Shown piece by piece: positions 1 through 10,098 of a stretch of 64,000 nucleotides of DNA (position 1 is its first letter; every line of letters begins with the position of its first letter). Both the position numbers and the translations under genes were made by a program. The notes under the pieces were generated by a model. It made no database searches. It saw nothing but the letters and a program-made list of their open reading frames with translations, and was not told the DNA's origin. Origin of the DNA: Spinacia oleracea (taxonomy: Eukaryota; Streptophyta; Magnoliopsida; Caryophyllales; Amaranthaceae); the NCBI RefSeq assembly GCF_020520425.1, contig NC_079487.1, positions 133,694,385-133,758,384 of the forward strand, written 5' to 3'.

Positions 1-171
1 GAAAGAAACAAATTAAAATATTAAGATTTTCCTATCTTTTTTTGTAACATGTATAATATGTTATATAAATTAAATATTTTAGTTTTCAATTTAAATCATG
101 ACACATAAGCATGCCATGTCATCATTGTGACACAGCGTAAAGGTCGTATGTTGCGACCTTTATCATTTTCG
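1..171 (-). mobile_element. MITE family A copy, cut by window edge
   Basis: Reading from 171 down to 1, this matches the first 170 or so bases of the full element at 2239-2592: an end with ATGATAAAGGTCGCAA, a short GGTCGCAA palindrome, then CACAATGATGACATG and an AT-rich body. It lies in the opposite orientation to that copy. The rest lies outside the window, so its target duplication cannot be checked. It is probably a non-autonomous Mutator-like element, judged from the 9-bp duplication of the sibling copy. Confidence 0.75.
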
Positions 172-1139
172 TTTAAAATTAATTTAAGACATATCTTACA
201 CAAGTCATTAATATAGGAAGACTTTTCAATGACTACAATAAAAGTGTAGCCATTATATTTTTTTCAATTCCAGCCCTTAAGTTTTTGGAGACTAATCTTG
301 TCAGTTCGATTGTTTAACTTAATAATTTTCAAAAAGATATTTCAATCACAATTACAAAAAAAAATTAAAAAATATCTGCATTCGTATTTATATGTTGAAG
401 AAACTACTTTTATACTTCCAGAATCTTGCATTTCCATTTATGGCATTTCCTAAATATCTCCAATAACCTTCTTCATTTTTTCTACCACTATTTATCTTTT
501 CTCCTCCTCATTCTACCTTATTTGTGAAATCGTCAATTTTTTCACGTTATTGTGAAATCATACCAGCTCATATAATTATCAATTGATTTTAATATGGAAC
601 CTCATTTGAACTTATATAAGTGGATATATTGAACTCTCATTGCCTTAGGAAGTTTGAGCTCAGAAAATGGATGTCTCCTCCAATGTAATAGGGGCCTATT
701 TGGGAATAAGTCAGCTCAAATTGCTATCATATTGATGATATTGATGATATTGATGCACCTTTGCTTATTCACCTCGAATAAAGATTTGCTATATATGAAA
801 TCTCAATACTTAGAATATATAAATCTCATTCATCTCAACAAGTTACAAGTAGGCATGTAGAAAAAGGAAAAAAATATACATGATGTTCAAAAAACAAGTA
901 CCTTTAGAGATACCCTATATTATATTGCTAGCTTAATTAGCTTGATAATAATACTAGCATTACCACTTATATTACACGCAATTGCAAAAGAATATAACTC
1001 AAATACATATATTCTATGCCACAATCGAGCATATAATGATGAGTCAGGTTAGTCCTCCGGTCCCTGAAAGTCTAACCTGATTTTCTTTCCTTATAAAAAT
1101 AAAATAAAATAAAAAAAAAAAAAAAAACAAAAATGCATG
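172..1139. other. AT-rich intergenic, no gene seen
   Basis: The stretch is strongly AT-rich with stop codons in all frames apart from short chance frames such as 654-860, which has no recognisable motif. The last 100 bases (about 1040-1139) are the 3' flank of the minus-strand small gene and include an A-rich run near 1100-1127. I see no RNA gene or repeat. Confidence 0.6.
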
Positions 1140-1391
1140 TTATTCGATAATCATGGACATAGTCCTGCTAAGCTCTAGCCTCCTATGCTTCTGTCGAATA
1201 AAAACCTCGGCTTCACAATCAACATCCCCTTCACATTTCTTTTTATCGCCATTCTTGATCGCGCTCTCCACCTTATCGTGGTTGTTCGTGTAAGGAGACA
1301 ACATGTAGGAGAAGTAACTCTCACTTTCATCTATGCTATGAATGTTATTATTGTTGTTGTTGAGGTTGGATTTCGGGTGCTTCATTTCCAC
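1140..1391 (-). CDS. Small DUF761-like protein, paralogue a
   Basis: An intronless frame of 83 aa whose function is unknown. It has an Asn run (about residues 11-16), an acidic block DESESYFSYMLSPY (about 21-34), a basic middle, and the C-terminal block DVDCEAEVFIRQKHRRLELS (about 56-75). The terminal block resembles the DUF761 (cotton fibre expressed protein) C-terminus, a plant family of unclear function. No signal peptide or membrane segment is visible, so a cytosolic or nuclear location is likely. The closest relative in the window is the gene at 7869-8141, sharing the K-H/Q-P-K-S-N start, the Asn run and D-C-E-A-E-V-F-I-R-Q-K. A TATA-like run lies about 85 bases upstream. Conservation across six paralogues, despite differing linkers, argues that the frame is real. 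The overlapping plus-strand frame 1185-1403 is a shadow. Confidence 0.8.
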   Translation of the reverse strand: MEMKHPKSNLNNNNNNIHSIDESESYFSYMLSPYTNNHDKVESAIKNGDKKKCEGDVDCEAEVFIRQKHRRLELSRTMSMIIE

Positions 1392-1470
1392 TCGCTCTTT
1401 TAGCTTCTTCTTTTTAATTTGATCGATTTTATATAAGTCGAATGAATGAATTTATATACAAACTAAGTCC

Positions 1471-1480
1471 TATATATATA
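1471..1480 (-). promoter_or_regulatory. TATA-box candidate for small gene a
   Basis: An alternating TA run about 80 bases upstream of the ATG at 1391 on the minus strand. The corresponding site of the sister gene (8194-8203) is a better TATA match, and the sequence between TATA and ATG is related in the two genes (both contain ACTTAGTTTGTAT-like or CTAGTTTGTAT-like sequence). Confidence 0.5.
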
Positions 1481-1588
1481 GAGAATATGCAAGCTAAGCT
1501 AAGATAAGAAATTATTAATGATTGTATGGTTGCTATTAAAAGTATGATTTATTGAAGGGAATCTAATGCCCTTTGAATTTGCTTTTAT

Positions 1589-1602
1589 AGATTTTACGTG
1601 GG
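1589..1602 (-). promoter_or_regulatory. ACGTG element shared with small gene d
   Basis: The bases GATTTTACGTGG (plus-strand reading) lie about 200 bases upstream of gene a. The same 12 bases occur at 8215-8226, about 75 bases upstream of sister gene d. ACGTG is the core of G-box/ABRE sites bound by bZIP and bHLH factors. Retention of the block in both promoters is seen directly; regulation by light or ABA is inference. Confidence 0.45.
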
Positions 1603-2238
1603 CATAACGTATAACACTTCCCGTCAAAAAGGGGAATAATAGATTGAATAACAGTTGATTTTCAAGTTAAGATGGCTAGTTGAATATATAGATATAATGA
1701 GGAAAAAGAATATATTAGGTTTTGCTTTATTCCTTGATTGAATTTCCCCCATGTTACCAACTAGTGGATACCAATGCAAGTTGTAACTAATTTCAAAACC
1801 TTGAGGTAGAGGAATATGCATGAACGCCTTTCTAGCCTGTCCAAAACGAAAACTAGCTGCGCTGTACAAAATAATTCACATGTGAGTTGGGACTAGTTGT
1901 CTTACATTGAAGAAATTGATGAAGGATAACTAACTTAATTATAAGTCTAGCTAGTGGGTTACAGGTTACTCCTATATCAGCAATTTAAGTGTTCGGATGG
2001 AACCCTACTAGACTGCCCTGTAGGCTGTAGGTGGTCGTGAGGGCTTATATTTAGCCCCTTTTTAATATTTATCAAGATACAACTATATATATTTCTAGTG
2101 AATTTCAAGCACAATGAATTATGCATGCACGGATGCACCACTAGTGAATAATATAAATGTCAATAACCTAAAATTCACATTTATCTAGTGATAATTTTTC
2201 TAATTATATATACATCCATAATTCCATATTACTTCGTA

Positions 2239-2592
2239 CGAAAATGATAAAGGTCGCAACATGCGACCTTTAAGCCGTGTTACAATGATGACATGACAGA
2301 TTTATGTGTCATGATTTAAACTGGAAACTAAAATATTTAATTTATATATCCTATTTTAAATGTTTCAAAAAAAAGCTAGGAAAATCTTAATATTCTAATT
2401 TGTTTCCTTATTTATACCGACTACCTTATTTACATACTTCGTATTTTCATAGTAAAAATATTGCATTGATAGTAAAAATATTATGATGACTTTTAGCTTA
2501 CGTGTCGCCTATATGTACCATTTAAACTGCGACACGTACGTAAGATTGCGACAACTAAATGTTGTCGCAACTTGCGACCTTTATCATCATCC
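2239..2592 (+). mobile_element. MITE family A, full copy with 9-bp target duplication
   Basis: A 354-bp element. The left end reads CGAAAATGATAAAGGTCGCA and the right end, reverse-complemented, reads GGATGATGATAAAGGTCGCA. It is flanked on both sides by TACTTCGTA (2230-2238 and 2593-2601). Each end carries its own small palindrome around GGTCGCAA/TTGCGACC. No coding capacity. The 9-bp duplication is typical of Mutator-like elements, so this is a probable MULE-derived MITE. Relatives lie at 1-171, 7009-7204 and 35428-35612. Confidence 0.85.
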
Positions 2593-2938
2593 TACTTCGT
2601 ATATCCTCTTATTGAAATTTTAGAAGCTTCAATGTTTGTTTTAATTCAATTTCCCTAACCTTTATGAAGTAATCACGCGCGTCACAACCAAAAAAGTGTA
2701 ACTATTACTCTATTAGGCACATCTTATTAAAACACTATTATAGAAATCTAACAAAGCATTTTCTAAAACCAATTAACATTCAGAATAGACGACGCCTATT
2801 GCTTTTTTTTAATTATCTAGAAAATTTATAGAAATTGGTAAATGTCAAAAAAGGGAGGGAGTTATTTATAGATTTAATTTCGAATAAATTTTAATATAGA
2901 AAAATAAAACTAAAGTTGAACCAAAACACATGCACACC

Positions 2939-2946
2939 TATAAATT
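2939..2946 (+). promoter_or_regulatory. TATA box of small gene b
   Basis: TATAAATT lies 106 bases upstream of the ATG at 3045. The spacing (108 bases) and surrounding sequence, including a downstream CATCxTTCACAA block, match the promoter of paralogue c at 6247-6254, so the two promoters are homologous. Confidence 0.6.
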
Positions 2947-3044
2947 AACCGTCGAAGGTCCCTTATTTTCTCATCTTTCACAATCCCGAAATATCCAAGT
3001 ATTATAAATTAAATTTATTTACATTAAACTCAAATTAAGAGAAA

Positions 3045-3344
3045 ATGTCGTGGTACACGAAATCAAGTAAGGTGGTAAGGACAGAGAGTATGTTAGATGA
3101 ATATAACATATATTTCTCTCATGTCTTGTCCCCTTTACAAAAGAAGCAGCAACGTATCAATGCTGAGCGTACAACCGCAGCGGCGAAGGCGCACCACCAC
3201 AACCACCACCACCACCACCAGGATGGAGGTAAGAGGGTGGCAGAAAAAGGGTGTGAAAATGTGGATGATGAAGCTGAGAAGTTTATTAGGAAGAAGCATC
3301 AGAAGTTTGAGCTCAGCATTTGGAACTCTACCCATACTAAATGA
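3045..3344 (+). CDS. Small DUF761-like protein, paralogue b
   Basis: An intronless 99-aa frame; function unknown. Residues 9-14 (KVVRTE) and 15-30 (SMLDEYNIYFSHVLSP) form the conserved N-terminal block. The linker contains a histidine-rich tract (about residues 50-59) encoded by CAC/CAT repeats. The C-terminal block, from NVDDEAEKFIRKKHQKFELS (about 72-91), resembles DUF761. It is closest to paralogue c at 6355-6645: the N- and C-terminal blocks are nearly identical but the linkers differ. The ATG is the first in frame after the TATA box and aligns with that of paralogue c. Two overlapping frames (3097-3357 plus, 3135-3353 minus) are shadows. The His tract could bind metal or could be a neutral repeat expansion. 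Confidence 0.82.
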   Translation: MSWYTKSSKVVRTESMLDEYNIYFSHVLSPLQKKQQRINAERTTAAAKAHHHNHHHHHQDGGKRVAEKGCENVDDEAEKFIRKKHQKFELSIWNSTHTK

Positions 3345-6246
3345 TGCATGCATGTGAAACTATGTCCAAAAAAATGATGTGAAACATTTTTTATTTTTAA
3401 TTTGTATATTTTGGATAAGAAGGATGTGAATTTGCTTTTTTTTTTTATATATATAAAATTTGTTTTTTTCTTTAAAATACGTATTGGATGTATTTGGACA
3501 ATGATTTAAGTTTAATCAATCTGTTTAGGCTTACAAATACAGTGTACAAGTGTGAAGTGTATAGTTGTTCCCCTCGTGATACCGGCCTTAATTCTTATGT
3601 TTTTTTTTCTTCTTATATCTCTTAAAAAATAATGTACAAGTACGGATTACGTGCTTATTCTGATTAATAAAAATATCAGTGTTTTTCCTTCAATTAAATG
3701 TGAACTTTAACTAATTAGATCAATGATGTTTACAATGGTCCTATTCTTTTGAATTTTATATATTTCAGTTCAGTTTAACTTCTTTCGGTTCATTTCAGTT
3801 CCAAAGAAATCGCTCATCTTTCTTTGAATTAGTTAATTTTATTCTTAATATTTGTAATTATTATAGTTATTATTACTTAATCTTATACATTATTATCATT
3901 ATATATTACTACTATTGTTATTATAATAGTGTCAATATTAAATATTATTATTTTATTTTATTTTGAATTAAATATTAAATATTATTTATTGCTCGTTTAT
4001 TTCAGTTAGTTAAATAAAGCTCATAAAAAAAGGGCTATGTCTATATATTGTTTTTCCATAAAATAATTATGTGACGTATAAGGTGGACAATTCAAAATTT
4101 CAGTTGACTGAGTTTCACAACCTAAAGTCGACAAGAGTCAATGCTCATCTGCATGTTATGAACCGGATTGAAAATTGTTTATGTACATGCAACATGCTTG
4201 CTTGTTTCTGGAAGCTACTGTTCAACTTAGCACGTCTGCACCTAGTTCATGCCACTCTTCTATAAATGAGACTTATGCACATATCGTCTCATCATCTCTT
4301 ATGTGCCAAGCTCGTGTCTTTTTTCTATAAATGAGGTTCATACTGCCTCCGTTTCAAAAAGATCTTTATAACTACTATTTGCACGGACTCCAATGCAATA
4401 TTTAACTACTAATATATCCAATTTCGTATATGAAAAAATTATAAAAATTTCCGAGACCAATCTAACAAGATCTTACATGTAACGTTTGGATGTATATAAT
4501 GGTTAAAATTTACGGTCAAAGTTTTTATACTTTGGACACGTTTTCCAATATGTAAAGAACTTTGTGAAACGGATGTAGTATATAGTTCTTCTCAATTCTC
4601 GTGTGTTGAACTCGTGCCTCTTTTGTATTAATGAGGCACGTGTACGACCCGTCTCATGGGTCAGGCTCGATCATGTCTCTCTTTATTGAGGCTCATACAC
4701 TGCACAACTCATTTCATGTGCCACATCGGGCTAGTTTGTGCCATGTTAAGAAGCCGGCCAATTGTGTTCTTCAAATTTCTAAAATGATGCCCATGCATGC
4801 ACACTAGTACACTACCATGGCCAATTGACGTGCATGTCGTGTCGGGCTTATAGCATGCAGGTCCGGCCATGTTATGTCGGACCAATTTATGATCGGGCCG
4901 TGGCAGCCTGACCATGCCCAAGTGCCCAACTCAATTTTTATTTATTGAGGGTCATGCCCAACTCTCTACTTAATTGATTCCTTTGTATCATTAGTTAAAT
5001 ACTTAACAATTTTAATTTCCAATTAAGAATGACATTTGAGATTGCCTGATCCTTACTGAATACTGATTCATGCATGCAAAAGATACGCCGTTATGATGAT
5101 TTATTAAGCGAGTGCATCTACAAAAAGATATTCACATTTTATTCCAAAGCGACAACACCAAAAATGTCGTTAAAATTAGGCAAATCTACACCATAACATC
5201 AAATTTCTACCAAATATAGTAAAAATAAATTGACAATTGCACCTTCTTTTTAATTTTGTATTTCTAAATGAAAAAAGTATTTTTAAAAAATCGACACTTT
5301 GCGGGCGTGACGCGGTATAGTTAACTAGATGTTAATGGATTATCTTGAATCTATGGAGTTATTCTTTAAACAAATGAAGCAATTTAATTAGCAAAAACAT
5401 ACTGGAATTGCTAATTAGGCGGCAGCCTAGAACACTAAATTAAAATTCTAACCAAACTTTTTTTTTAAAGCAAGATTCCCTAGAACACGGGCGGTGCCTC
5501 CTTTTCGTTATAATTTTCTCAAATTATTTCAATGATATGACTGGATTCATTCCATGGCTCGGCTAATATGCCACATAAAGCTAATTAAATTAAAGAAGGA
5601 ATGTCTCAAGCTAATTAATCTAAGTTCGAACTAAAAATAAAAAAAAAAAATATTAAGTATGCTTTTGAAATTCTCTAGAGTATATACTAGCCTAATTATT
5701 ATAATTACTATATTAGATCCCGTGCACGCACGGATTTTAATCATTTTTTAACAAAATATTTAACTGAATATCCCCCAAACTACTGTATAGTAATAACATT
5801 TTTAACATATTCATTTAAATTTATTCATCTAATATGCATATTTAAAATACTAATATGGTAATTTGACCAAAATATTGAGTGATATATTTTCTATTATTAA
5901 TATAGCGATTTGACTAAAATATTACCAATTTAGAATAATTATTTCTACGTCGTATCTATTATTTCCATAATTTATAAACTAAATTTTGTTTACATACATA
6001 AATAGTTTAATTTATAAAAAAGGTAAAGAATAAAAATAAAACAAAACAGATACACTTTTTGGGAAAATGATTTTTGACAGGAAAAAATCGCACCAGGAAT
6101 TGACACATATCATTTCTGATGTATCTTTTATTATATAGTAATAGATTTGGATGGATTTAGAAATCAAATAAATTAAATAATCTAGAAAGAGCGCAAAAAC
6201 GTGTGTAGCCAATTAACTTGAACAAAAATTGAGCTAAAATCTCACG
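3345..6246. other. Intergenic stretch with one MITE, no gene seen
   Basis: This holds AT-rich 3' flank of gene b, low-complexity TTATTA sequence around 3840-3980, the Stowaway-like element at 4343-4578, and around 4250-4930 several degenerate copies of a TATAAATGAGGCTCAT-like phrase plus the syllable TGTGCCA. Frames at 4071-4265, 4709-4921 and 6012-6212 show no known motif. No RNA gene found. Confidence 0.55.
4343..4578. mobile_element. Stowaway-like MITE
   Basis: A 236-bp element with inverted ends CTGCCTCCGTTTCA / TGAAACGGATGTAG, flanked by TA on both sides (4341-4342, 4579-4580). Terminal CTCCxTCCGT and a TA target duplication are typical of Stowaway elements of the Tc1/mariner group. No coding capacity. 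Confidence 0.75.
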
Positions 6247-6254
6247 TATAAATA
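6247..6254 (+). promoter_or_regulatory. TATA box of small gene c
   Basis: TATAAATA lies 108 bases upstream of the ATG at 6355, preceded directly by CACG (a CACGTA motif spans 6243-6248). The position and flanks match the promoter of gene b. Confidence 0.65.
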
Positions 6255-6354
6255 TGGCTATTTAGGTCTCTTAATTTATCATCCTTCACAAAACTACAAT
6301 AATTAATCACATTTAACTCAAATTAAGCTAGATAGTCGAGAAATTAAATCGAGA

Positions 6355-6645
6355 ATGTCATCATCAAAGTGGAGTACAAGTAAGGTTGTTCGTACAGAGA
6401 GTATATTAGATGAATATAAAATATATTTCTCGCATGTATTGTCGCCATGGAAGAAGAATAAGAAGCAGCCCATCCATGGTGAACGTTACAAGAACGCGAC
6501 GAAACAGCAACATCAACAGCAGCAGCAGCATCACATTGGTTATAGTAGAGTTGCAGAAAAAAGGTATGAAAGTGTGGATGATGAAGCTGACAAGTTTATT
6601 AGAAAGAAGCATCAGAAATTTGAGCTAAGCCTTTGGAAGTATTAA
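6355..6645 (+). CDS. Small DUF761-like protein, paralogue c
   Basis: An intronless 96-aa frame; function unknown. The N-terminal block SILDEYKIYFSHVLSP (about residues 15-30) is nearly identical to that of gene b. The linker is glutamine-rich (about residues 51-61, CAG/CAA repeats) where gene b is histidine-rich, which fits different expansion of a CA-rich triplet tract. The C-terminal block SVDDEADKFIRKKHQKFELS (about 72-91) is DUF761-like and is followed by four or five variable residues before the stop. The start aligns with that of gene b. No signal peptide or membrane segment. The minus-strand frame 6406-6612 and plus-strand frame 6410-6628 are shadows. Confidence 0.82.
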   Translation: MSSSKWSTSKVVRTESILDEYKIYFSHVLSPWKKNKKQPIHGERYKNATKQQHQQQQQHHIGYSRVAEKRYESVDDEADKFIRKKHQKFELSLWKY

Positions 6646-7008
6646 TTAAATAGCGTGGAATACGTATGTATAAATGTACGCAGTACATGCGTAATCACGT
6701 ATTTGAATACCAAGTATAATTTTCACTTGTGTGATCGAAAGTTTAATTGTTGTAAATTATCAATAAAACTACGTAACTTTCAGTAAATTGAACGTGATAT
6801 ATTGATTAGATTAACCATGTTCGTGAGATCGATCATGGTGTGTTAATACTAATTAAAAACTCTTCGATATTATCCAGTTTCGAAAATAAAATATAAGTTT
6901 AGTTTAGCGAATCACTTATAAGAATAAGTTTCATAAAATAAGAATAAGTTCAAATAAAATAAGCTAGAGATAACTTAAAGTCTAGCATATGTTCATCGAA
7001 TATCTTAA

Positions 7009-7204
7009 TATTCTAAGTTGTTTCCTTCCTTATATCAAATATCTTATTTACATATTTTCATAGTAAAAATATTGTATTCATAGAAAAAATATCATGATGA
7101 CGCATAACCTACGTGGCACTTATATGTATGTACCAATTAAACTCCGACACGTAAAATTGCGACAATTAAATGTTGTCGCAACTTGCGACCTTTATCATTT
7201 CACC
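7009..7204 (+). mobile_element. MITE family A, right-half fragment
   Basis: Matches the right half of the element at 2239-2592, from TCTTAATATTCTAA through CATAGTAAAAATATTG, GACACGTAA and TTGTCGCAACTTGCGACC to the terminal TTTATCAT. The left half is missing, so no target duplication can be scored. It lies between small genes c and d. Confidence 0.75.
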
Positions 7205-7520
7205 TGGTTTTCACTAACCTTTAACCACATACGTGGTATTATATTTATTAAGGACTCATCTTGATGGAAATCCAGCGAAGAGCAGCTTCAAGTCATCCAA
7301 GTAAACAACGCAATTTTAAGTTTTGCGGACCGAAAACATACATCTTTAACCTCAAAATGAAATTGAATTTAATCAATCTTGATGGTAATTCAAGAGTTTG
7401 AACTCATCGTGATGTTTGTGAATTAAATTTGATTCAATTGACGCAACGGGATTCAAGAACCCACGTACTACTATAATTTGATTCAAATATTGATGAAAAT
7501 GAGATTGAATCTCAAAATCC

Positions 7521-7755
7521 ATAAGTAAAAGCTTTCAACAAAACATTTGCAATGAAATTCATTCATAGTTCAAAATTCGAATATATTTCAAGAACAAGTC
7601 ACAATTCTTACAAAACAATAGCATAAAATAAAAAATCAATATATAAGTAAAAGCTTTCAACAAAACATTTGCAATGAAATTCAAAAATTCGAATATATTT
7701 CAAGAACAAGTCACAATTCTTACAAAACAATAGCATAAAATAAAAAATCAATATA
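7521..7755. repeat. Two-copy tandem repeat, about 122 and 113 bp
   Basis: The unit beginning ATAAGTAAAAGCTTTCAAC at 7521 is repeated from 7643, with near-identical sequence through ACAAGTCACAATTCTTAC and AATCAATAT. The second unit lacks about 10 bases around ATTCATAG. High similarity suggests a recent duplication. It lies downstream of gene d and encodes nothing. Confidence 0.85.
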
Positions 7756-7868
7756 AGGTAGTACAACTTATTGGCTACTAACTTGCATTTCACATGCATT
7801 ACAACTTACAAGTAACTAAAAATTAGGATGAATATCATTATTGAAACAACATGCATAATACAATAGTC

Positions 7869-8141
7869 TTATTCGATAATTATAAACGTAGAACTACTAA
7901 GCTCAAACTTCTTGCGCTTCTGTCGAATAAAAACCTCGGCCTCACAATCAATATCCCCTTGACATTTCTTATAATCACCATGCCTGATCGCGTTCTCCAC
8001 CTTGAAACGACTATCTAGTGGTTTCTTTTGGTGGATTTTCGAATCCCTATAAGGCGACAATATGTAAGGGAAGTAACTATCGCGTTCATCTAGGCTATAA
8101 ATGCTATTGTTGTTGTTAACATTAGATTTTGGCTGCTTCAT
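7869..8141 (-). CDS. Small DUF761-like protein, paralogue d
   Basis: An intronless frame, 90 aa from the ATG at 8141; function unknown. An upstream in-frame ATG at 8180 would add 13 residues but lies only 14 bases from the TATA box. The start at 8141 aligns with paralogue a (M-K-Q/H-P-K-S-N), so it is preferred. Features are an Asn run (about residues 9-12), the block DERDSYFPYILSPY (about 17-30), a basic middle with KVENAIRHGD, and DIDCEAEVFIRQKRKKFELS near the C-terminus, followed by a short hydrophobic tail T-F-I-I-I-E shared in form with gene a (M-S-M-I-I-E). The gene is convergent with gene c. Confidence 0.8.
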   Translation of the reverse strand: MKQPKSNVNNNNSIYSLDERDSYFPYILSPYRDSKIHQKKPLDSRFKVENAIRHGDYKKCQGDIDCEAEVFIRQKRKKFELSSSTFIIIE

Positions 8142-8193
8142 TTTCACTCGAGTTTTTATGATACAAATATATAAATACAAACTAGGACGAAGG

Positions 8194-8203
8194 CCTATTT
8201 ATA
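8194..8203 (-). promoter_or_regulatory. TATA box of small gene d
   Basis: TATAAATAGG on the minus strand, about 55 bases upstream of the preferred ATG at 8141. It is a strong plant TATA match and is the main reason for rejecting the ATG at 8180. Confidence 0.65.
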
Positions 8204-8214
8204 TGCAAGCAATC

Positions 8215-8226
8215 GATTTTACGTGG
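8215..8226 (-). promoter_or_regulatory. ACGTG element shared with small gene a
   Basis: GATTTTACGTGG, identical to 12 bases in the promoter of gene a. Further upstream the promoters also share TTCCTTGxTTGAATTTCCCC and CTAGC/CTAGT motifs (1729-1770 against 8380-8420), so the paralogous genes were copied together with regulatory sequence. Confidence 0.45.
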
Positions 8227-8478
8227 TAGTGTGTGTGGTACATGCAAATTGATTAATGATATGAGGGAATCCGATACCCTTTGCCCGTTTGAAAAATAGT
8301 TGCCGCCCAAAAGTAGCGTTGATTGTTGAATGAGTTTTTTCTTAAAGTAGAAAGTGTACACCATTTTAGGTATACCCTTTATTCCTTGTTTGAATTTCCC
8401 CTTGCTACCAGCTAGCCTACCATAAGATCTCTGGATATCCAAAGTAAGCTACGTATTACTTATTACTAATTCGAATAC

Positions 8479-8655
8479 CCGACCAATTGCGTGTTAGTTC
8501 AGTGGTGATATATTGTGGCTAAACTTGGTTGAGAGAACCCGTGTTCGATCCCCCGCAACAACAATTGGGAGTGGACTGGAACCTATCCACCTATAACTCG
8601 TCCCGAATCCGAATTAGCCATAAGGGTGAACCGGGTACTAACACAAAAAAATAAA
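8479..8655 (+). mobile_element. tRNA-derived SINE with target duplication
   Basis: A 177-bp element with a pol III A-box-like TTAGTTCAGTGGTGATA near 8494 and a B-box GTGTTCGATCCCC near 8541. A tRNA-unrelated body follows (AACCTATCCACC, CCGAATCCGAATTAGCC), ending in ACACAAAAAAATAAA. It is flanked by ACTAATTCGAATAC (8465-8478) and ACTAATTCAAATAC (8656-8669), a 14-bp target duplication with one mismatch. The structure is that of a plant SINE mobilised by LINE machinery. The family name is not assigned. Confidence 0.85.
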
Positions 8656-8669
8656 ACTAATTCAAATAC

Positions 8670-9825
8670 TTATGAAGGAGAGAATATCCCAAGTTACTCT
8701 GGAATTCTCAAAGTTGAATGTAGGTAGCAGCCTTTCAATTTCAACATCCTTCAGTCAATATTTCTTCGGTTTCTTGTATCATGCCCGATACCATCAACGA
8801 TCATCTGCACACTGGATAGCTTACCAAACGCAAACAATAATGGATGTCACTTAGATTAGTAAACAATGACTGCTCTAAGACTTTGTTCTCTTCATCTGGC
8901 CTGGTCTAGTCTGATTTTTCTAATTCTTGATCTGGTGTGGTATGGACTAGACGAATGTTTTATGTTAGTATTTTTTGCTTTATCTGGTATGATAATAATT
9001 TTTAGTCTTGTCAGAATTTTTCTGATGTGGTCTAATAAACAACACAATAAGAATAAGGTAAAGAAAACAGAGCTTAACTTCGGCACTAGTTACATACAGT
9101 ACTCTAAAACAAAATTACAATTCGCATTATACCCTTCTAGTTTTGTGGGAATCATCTTAGATCCACAAGGCCATGAGCCCATGACTAACAATAAGGCTCT
9201 TAACCCCTAACTAAAATTTAGTAACGAGGCGTGAGCCGCGTGAGGGGAGGGAGCAATAGCACGGATCGATCATACAATAATCCCCGAGTGGTTCTTAATC
9301 AATAACGAATATTAATTAATAGTACAAATCGACATAATCGTAAATAAATAGACTTTCAAGATATGCATTTATCAATTTTTATTCATTTAACCTCACATTT
9401 TTTGTTTCTTTTTTTATTTCCCTTTTTTTTAAAAGTTTTCCTACCGATTTAATTGCGAAATATTGGTGAATAGTGAAAGATCCACAAGCGAATTCAAATA
9501 AATCAGCTAATGCACAAAAGTTTATCAGTTGATGAACAAGGGGAAAGGTAATAATAATGTTCCTAAAACAAAAGAACATAAAACAAAAGTCTTGCATCAA
9601 AGAATCTTCAGATAATAAACCAATTCTTAAACAAGATCTGCATCGATCACAGCTGCCATCAGCAATAGAAACTCAGTTGCACATGCAAAAAAAGTCAGAA
9701 AGGAATACGATTCTGTTCAAAGGGAGCACAGTCAGTCATCTAAAAATTACTTCATATAATTAGATTTAGAAGTCTGTGACTCAAAAACAAAATCATCATC
9801 TACAACAAAATCATCAGCTACCAAA
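8670..9825. other. Intergenic stretch upstream of small gene e
   Basis: No gene recognised. Frames at 8672-8854, 8866-9210, 9379-9600 and 9557-9763 have no recognisable domain. A GC-richer patch around 9222-9275 (GAGGCGTGAGCCGCGTGAGG) stands out but matches nothing I know. The last 100 bases are the A-rich 5' flank of gene e, with repeated CAAAATCATCA. Confidence 0.5.
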
Positions 9826-10098
9826 ATGAATAACTTGAATGAAAGTGATTCTTATTTCGCGCACCTATTCTCAATGCCGAAGAAGAAGCACAAAGATGAA
9901 CCTCCAAAGGATCAAAGTGGGTATATCAAATATGCAGACAATATTGATTCTGATGCTGAAAAGTTCATACAGAGAAACCATAAGAATGGTGCTCAAAAGA
10001 AGCAAAAAGAAGAAGATGTTGATGCTGAAGCTGAGGAATTCATCCACCACGAGCACCTCAAGTTTGAACATAGCAAACGGATTGTCCACAAGTATTGA
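9826..10098 (+). CDS. Small DUF761-like protein e with doubled C-terminal motif
   Basis: An intronless 90-aa frame; function unknown. The N-terminal block is NESDSYFAHLFSMPKKK (about residues 5-21). The acidic motif occurs twice: NIDSDAEKFIQRNHK (about 39-53) and DVDAEAEEFIHHEHLKFEHS (about 64-83), separated by a short Lys/Gln-rich spacer. Only the second has the full K-F-E-H-S ending, so the first looks like a partial duplication. The gene at 23440 has the same doubled architecture, which makes these two a subgroup. Very charged; no signal peptide or membrane segment. The start is the only in-frame ATG before the conserved block. Overlapping frames 9839-10111 and 9871-10122 are shadows. Confidence 0.8.
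   Translation: MNNLNESDSYFAHLFSMPKKKHKDEPPKDQSGYIKYADNIDSDAEKFIQRNHKNGAQKKQKEEDVDAEAEEFIHHEHLKFEHSKRIVHKY

Noticed and set aside
1-2405. A single 2.4-kb transposon with about 170-bp inverted ends carrying small gene a
   Set aside because: The inverted sequences at 1-171 and 2239-2405 are parts of two separate MITE copies. The right one continues to its own terminus at 2592 with its own 9-bp duplication.
8866-9210. 114-aa plus-strand open frame with hydrophobic stretches
   Set aside because: Looks like a membrane protein at first, but has no homologous motif or paralogue, no promoter-like context, and lies in repeat-like CTGGTxTGGTCTA sequence.
9222-9275. GC-rich patch resembling organelle or rRNA insertion
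   Set aside because: I could not match it to any chloroplast, mitochondrial or rRNA segment from memory, and it is only about 50 bases.
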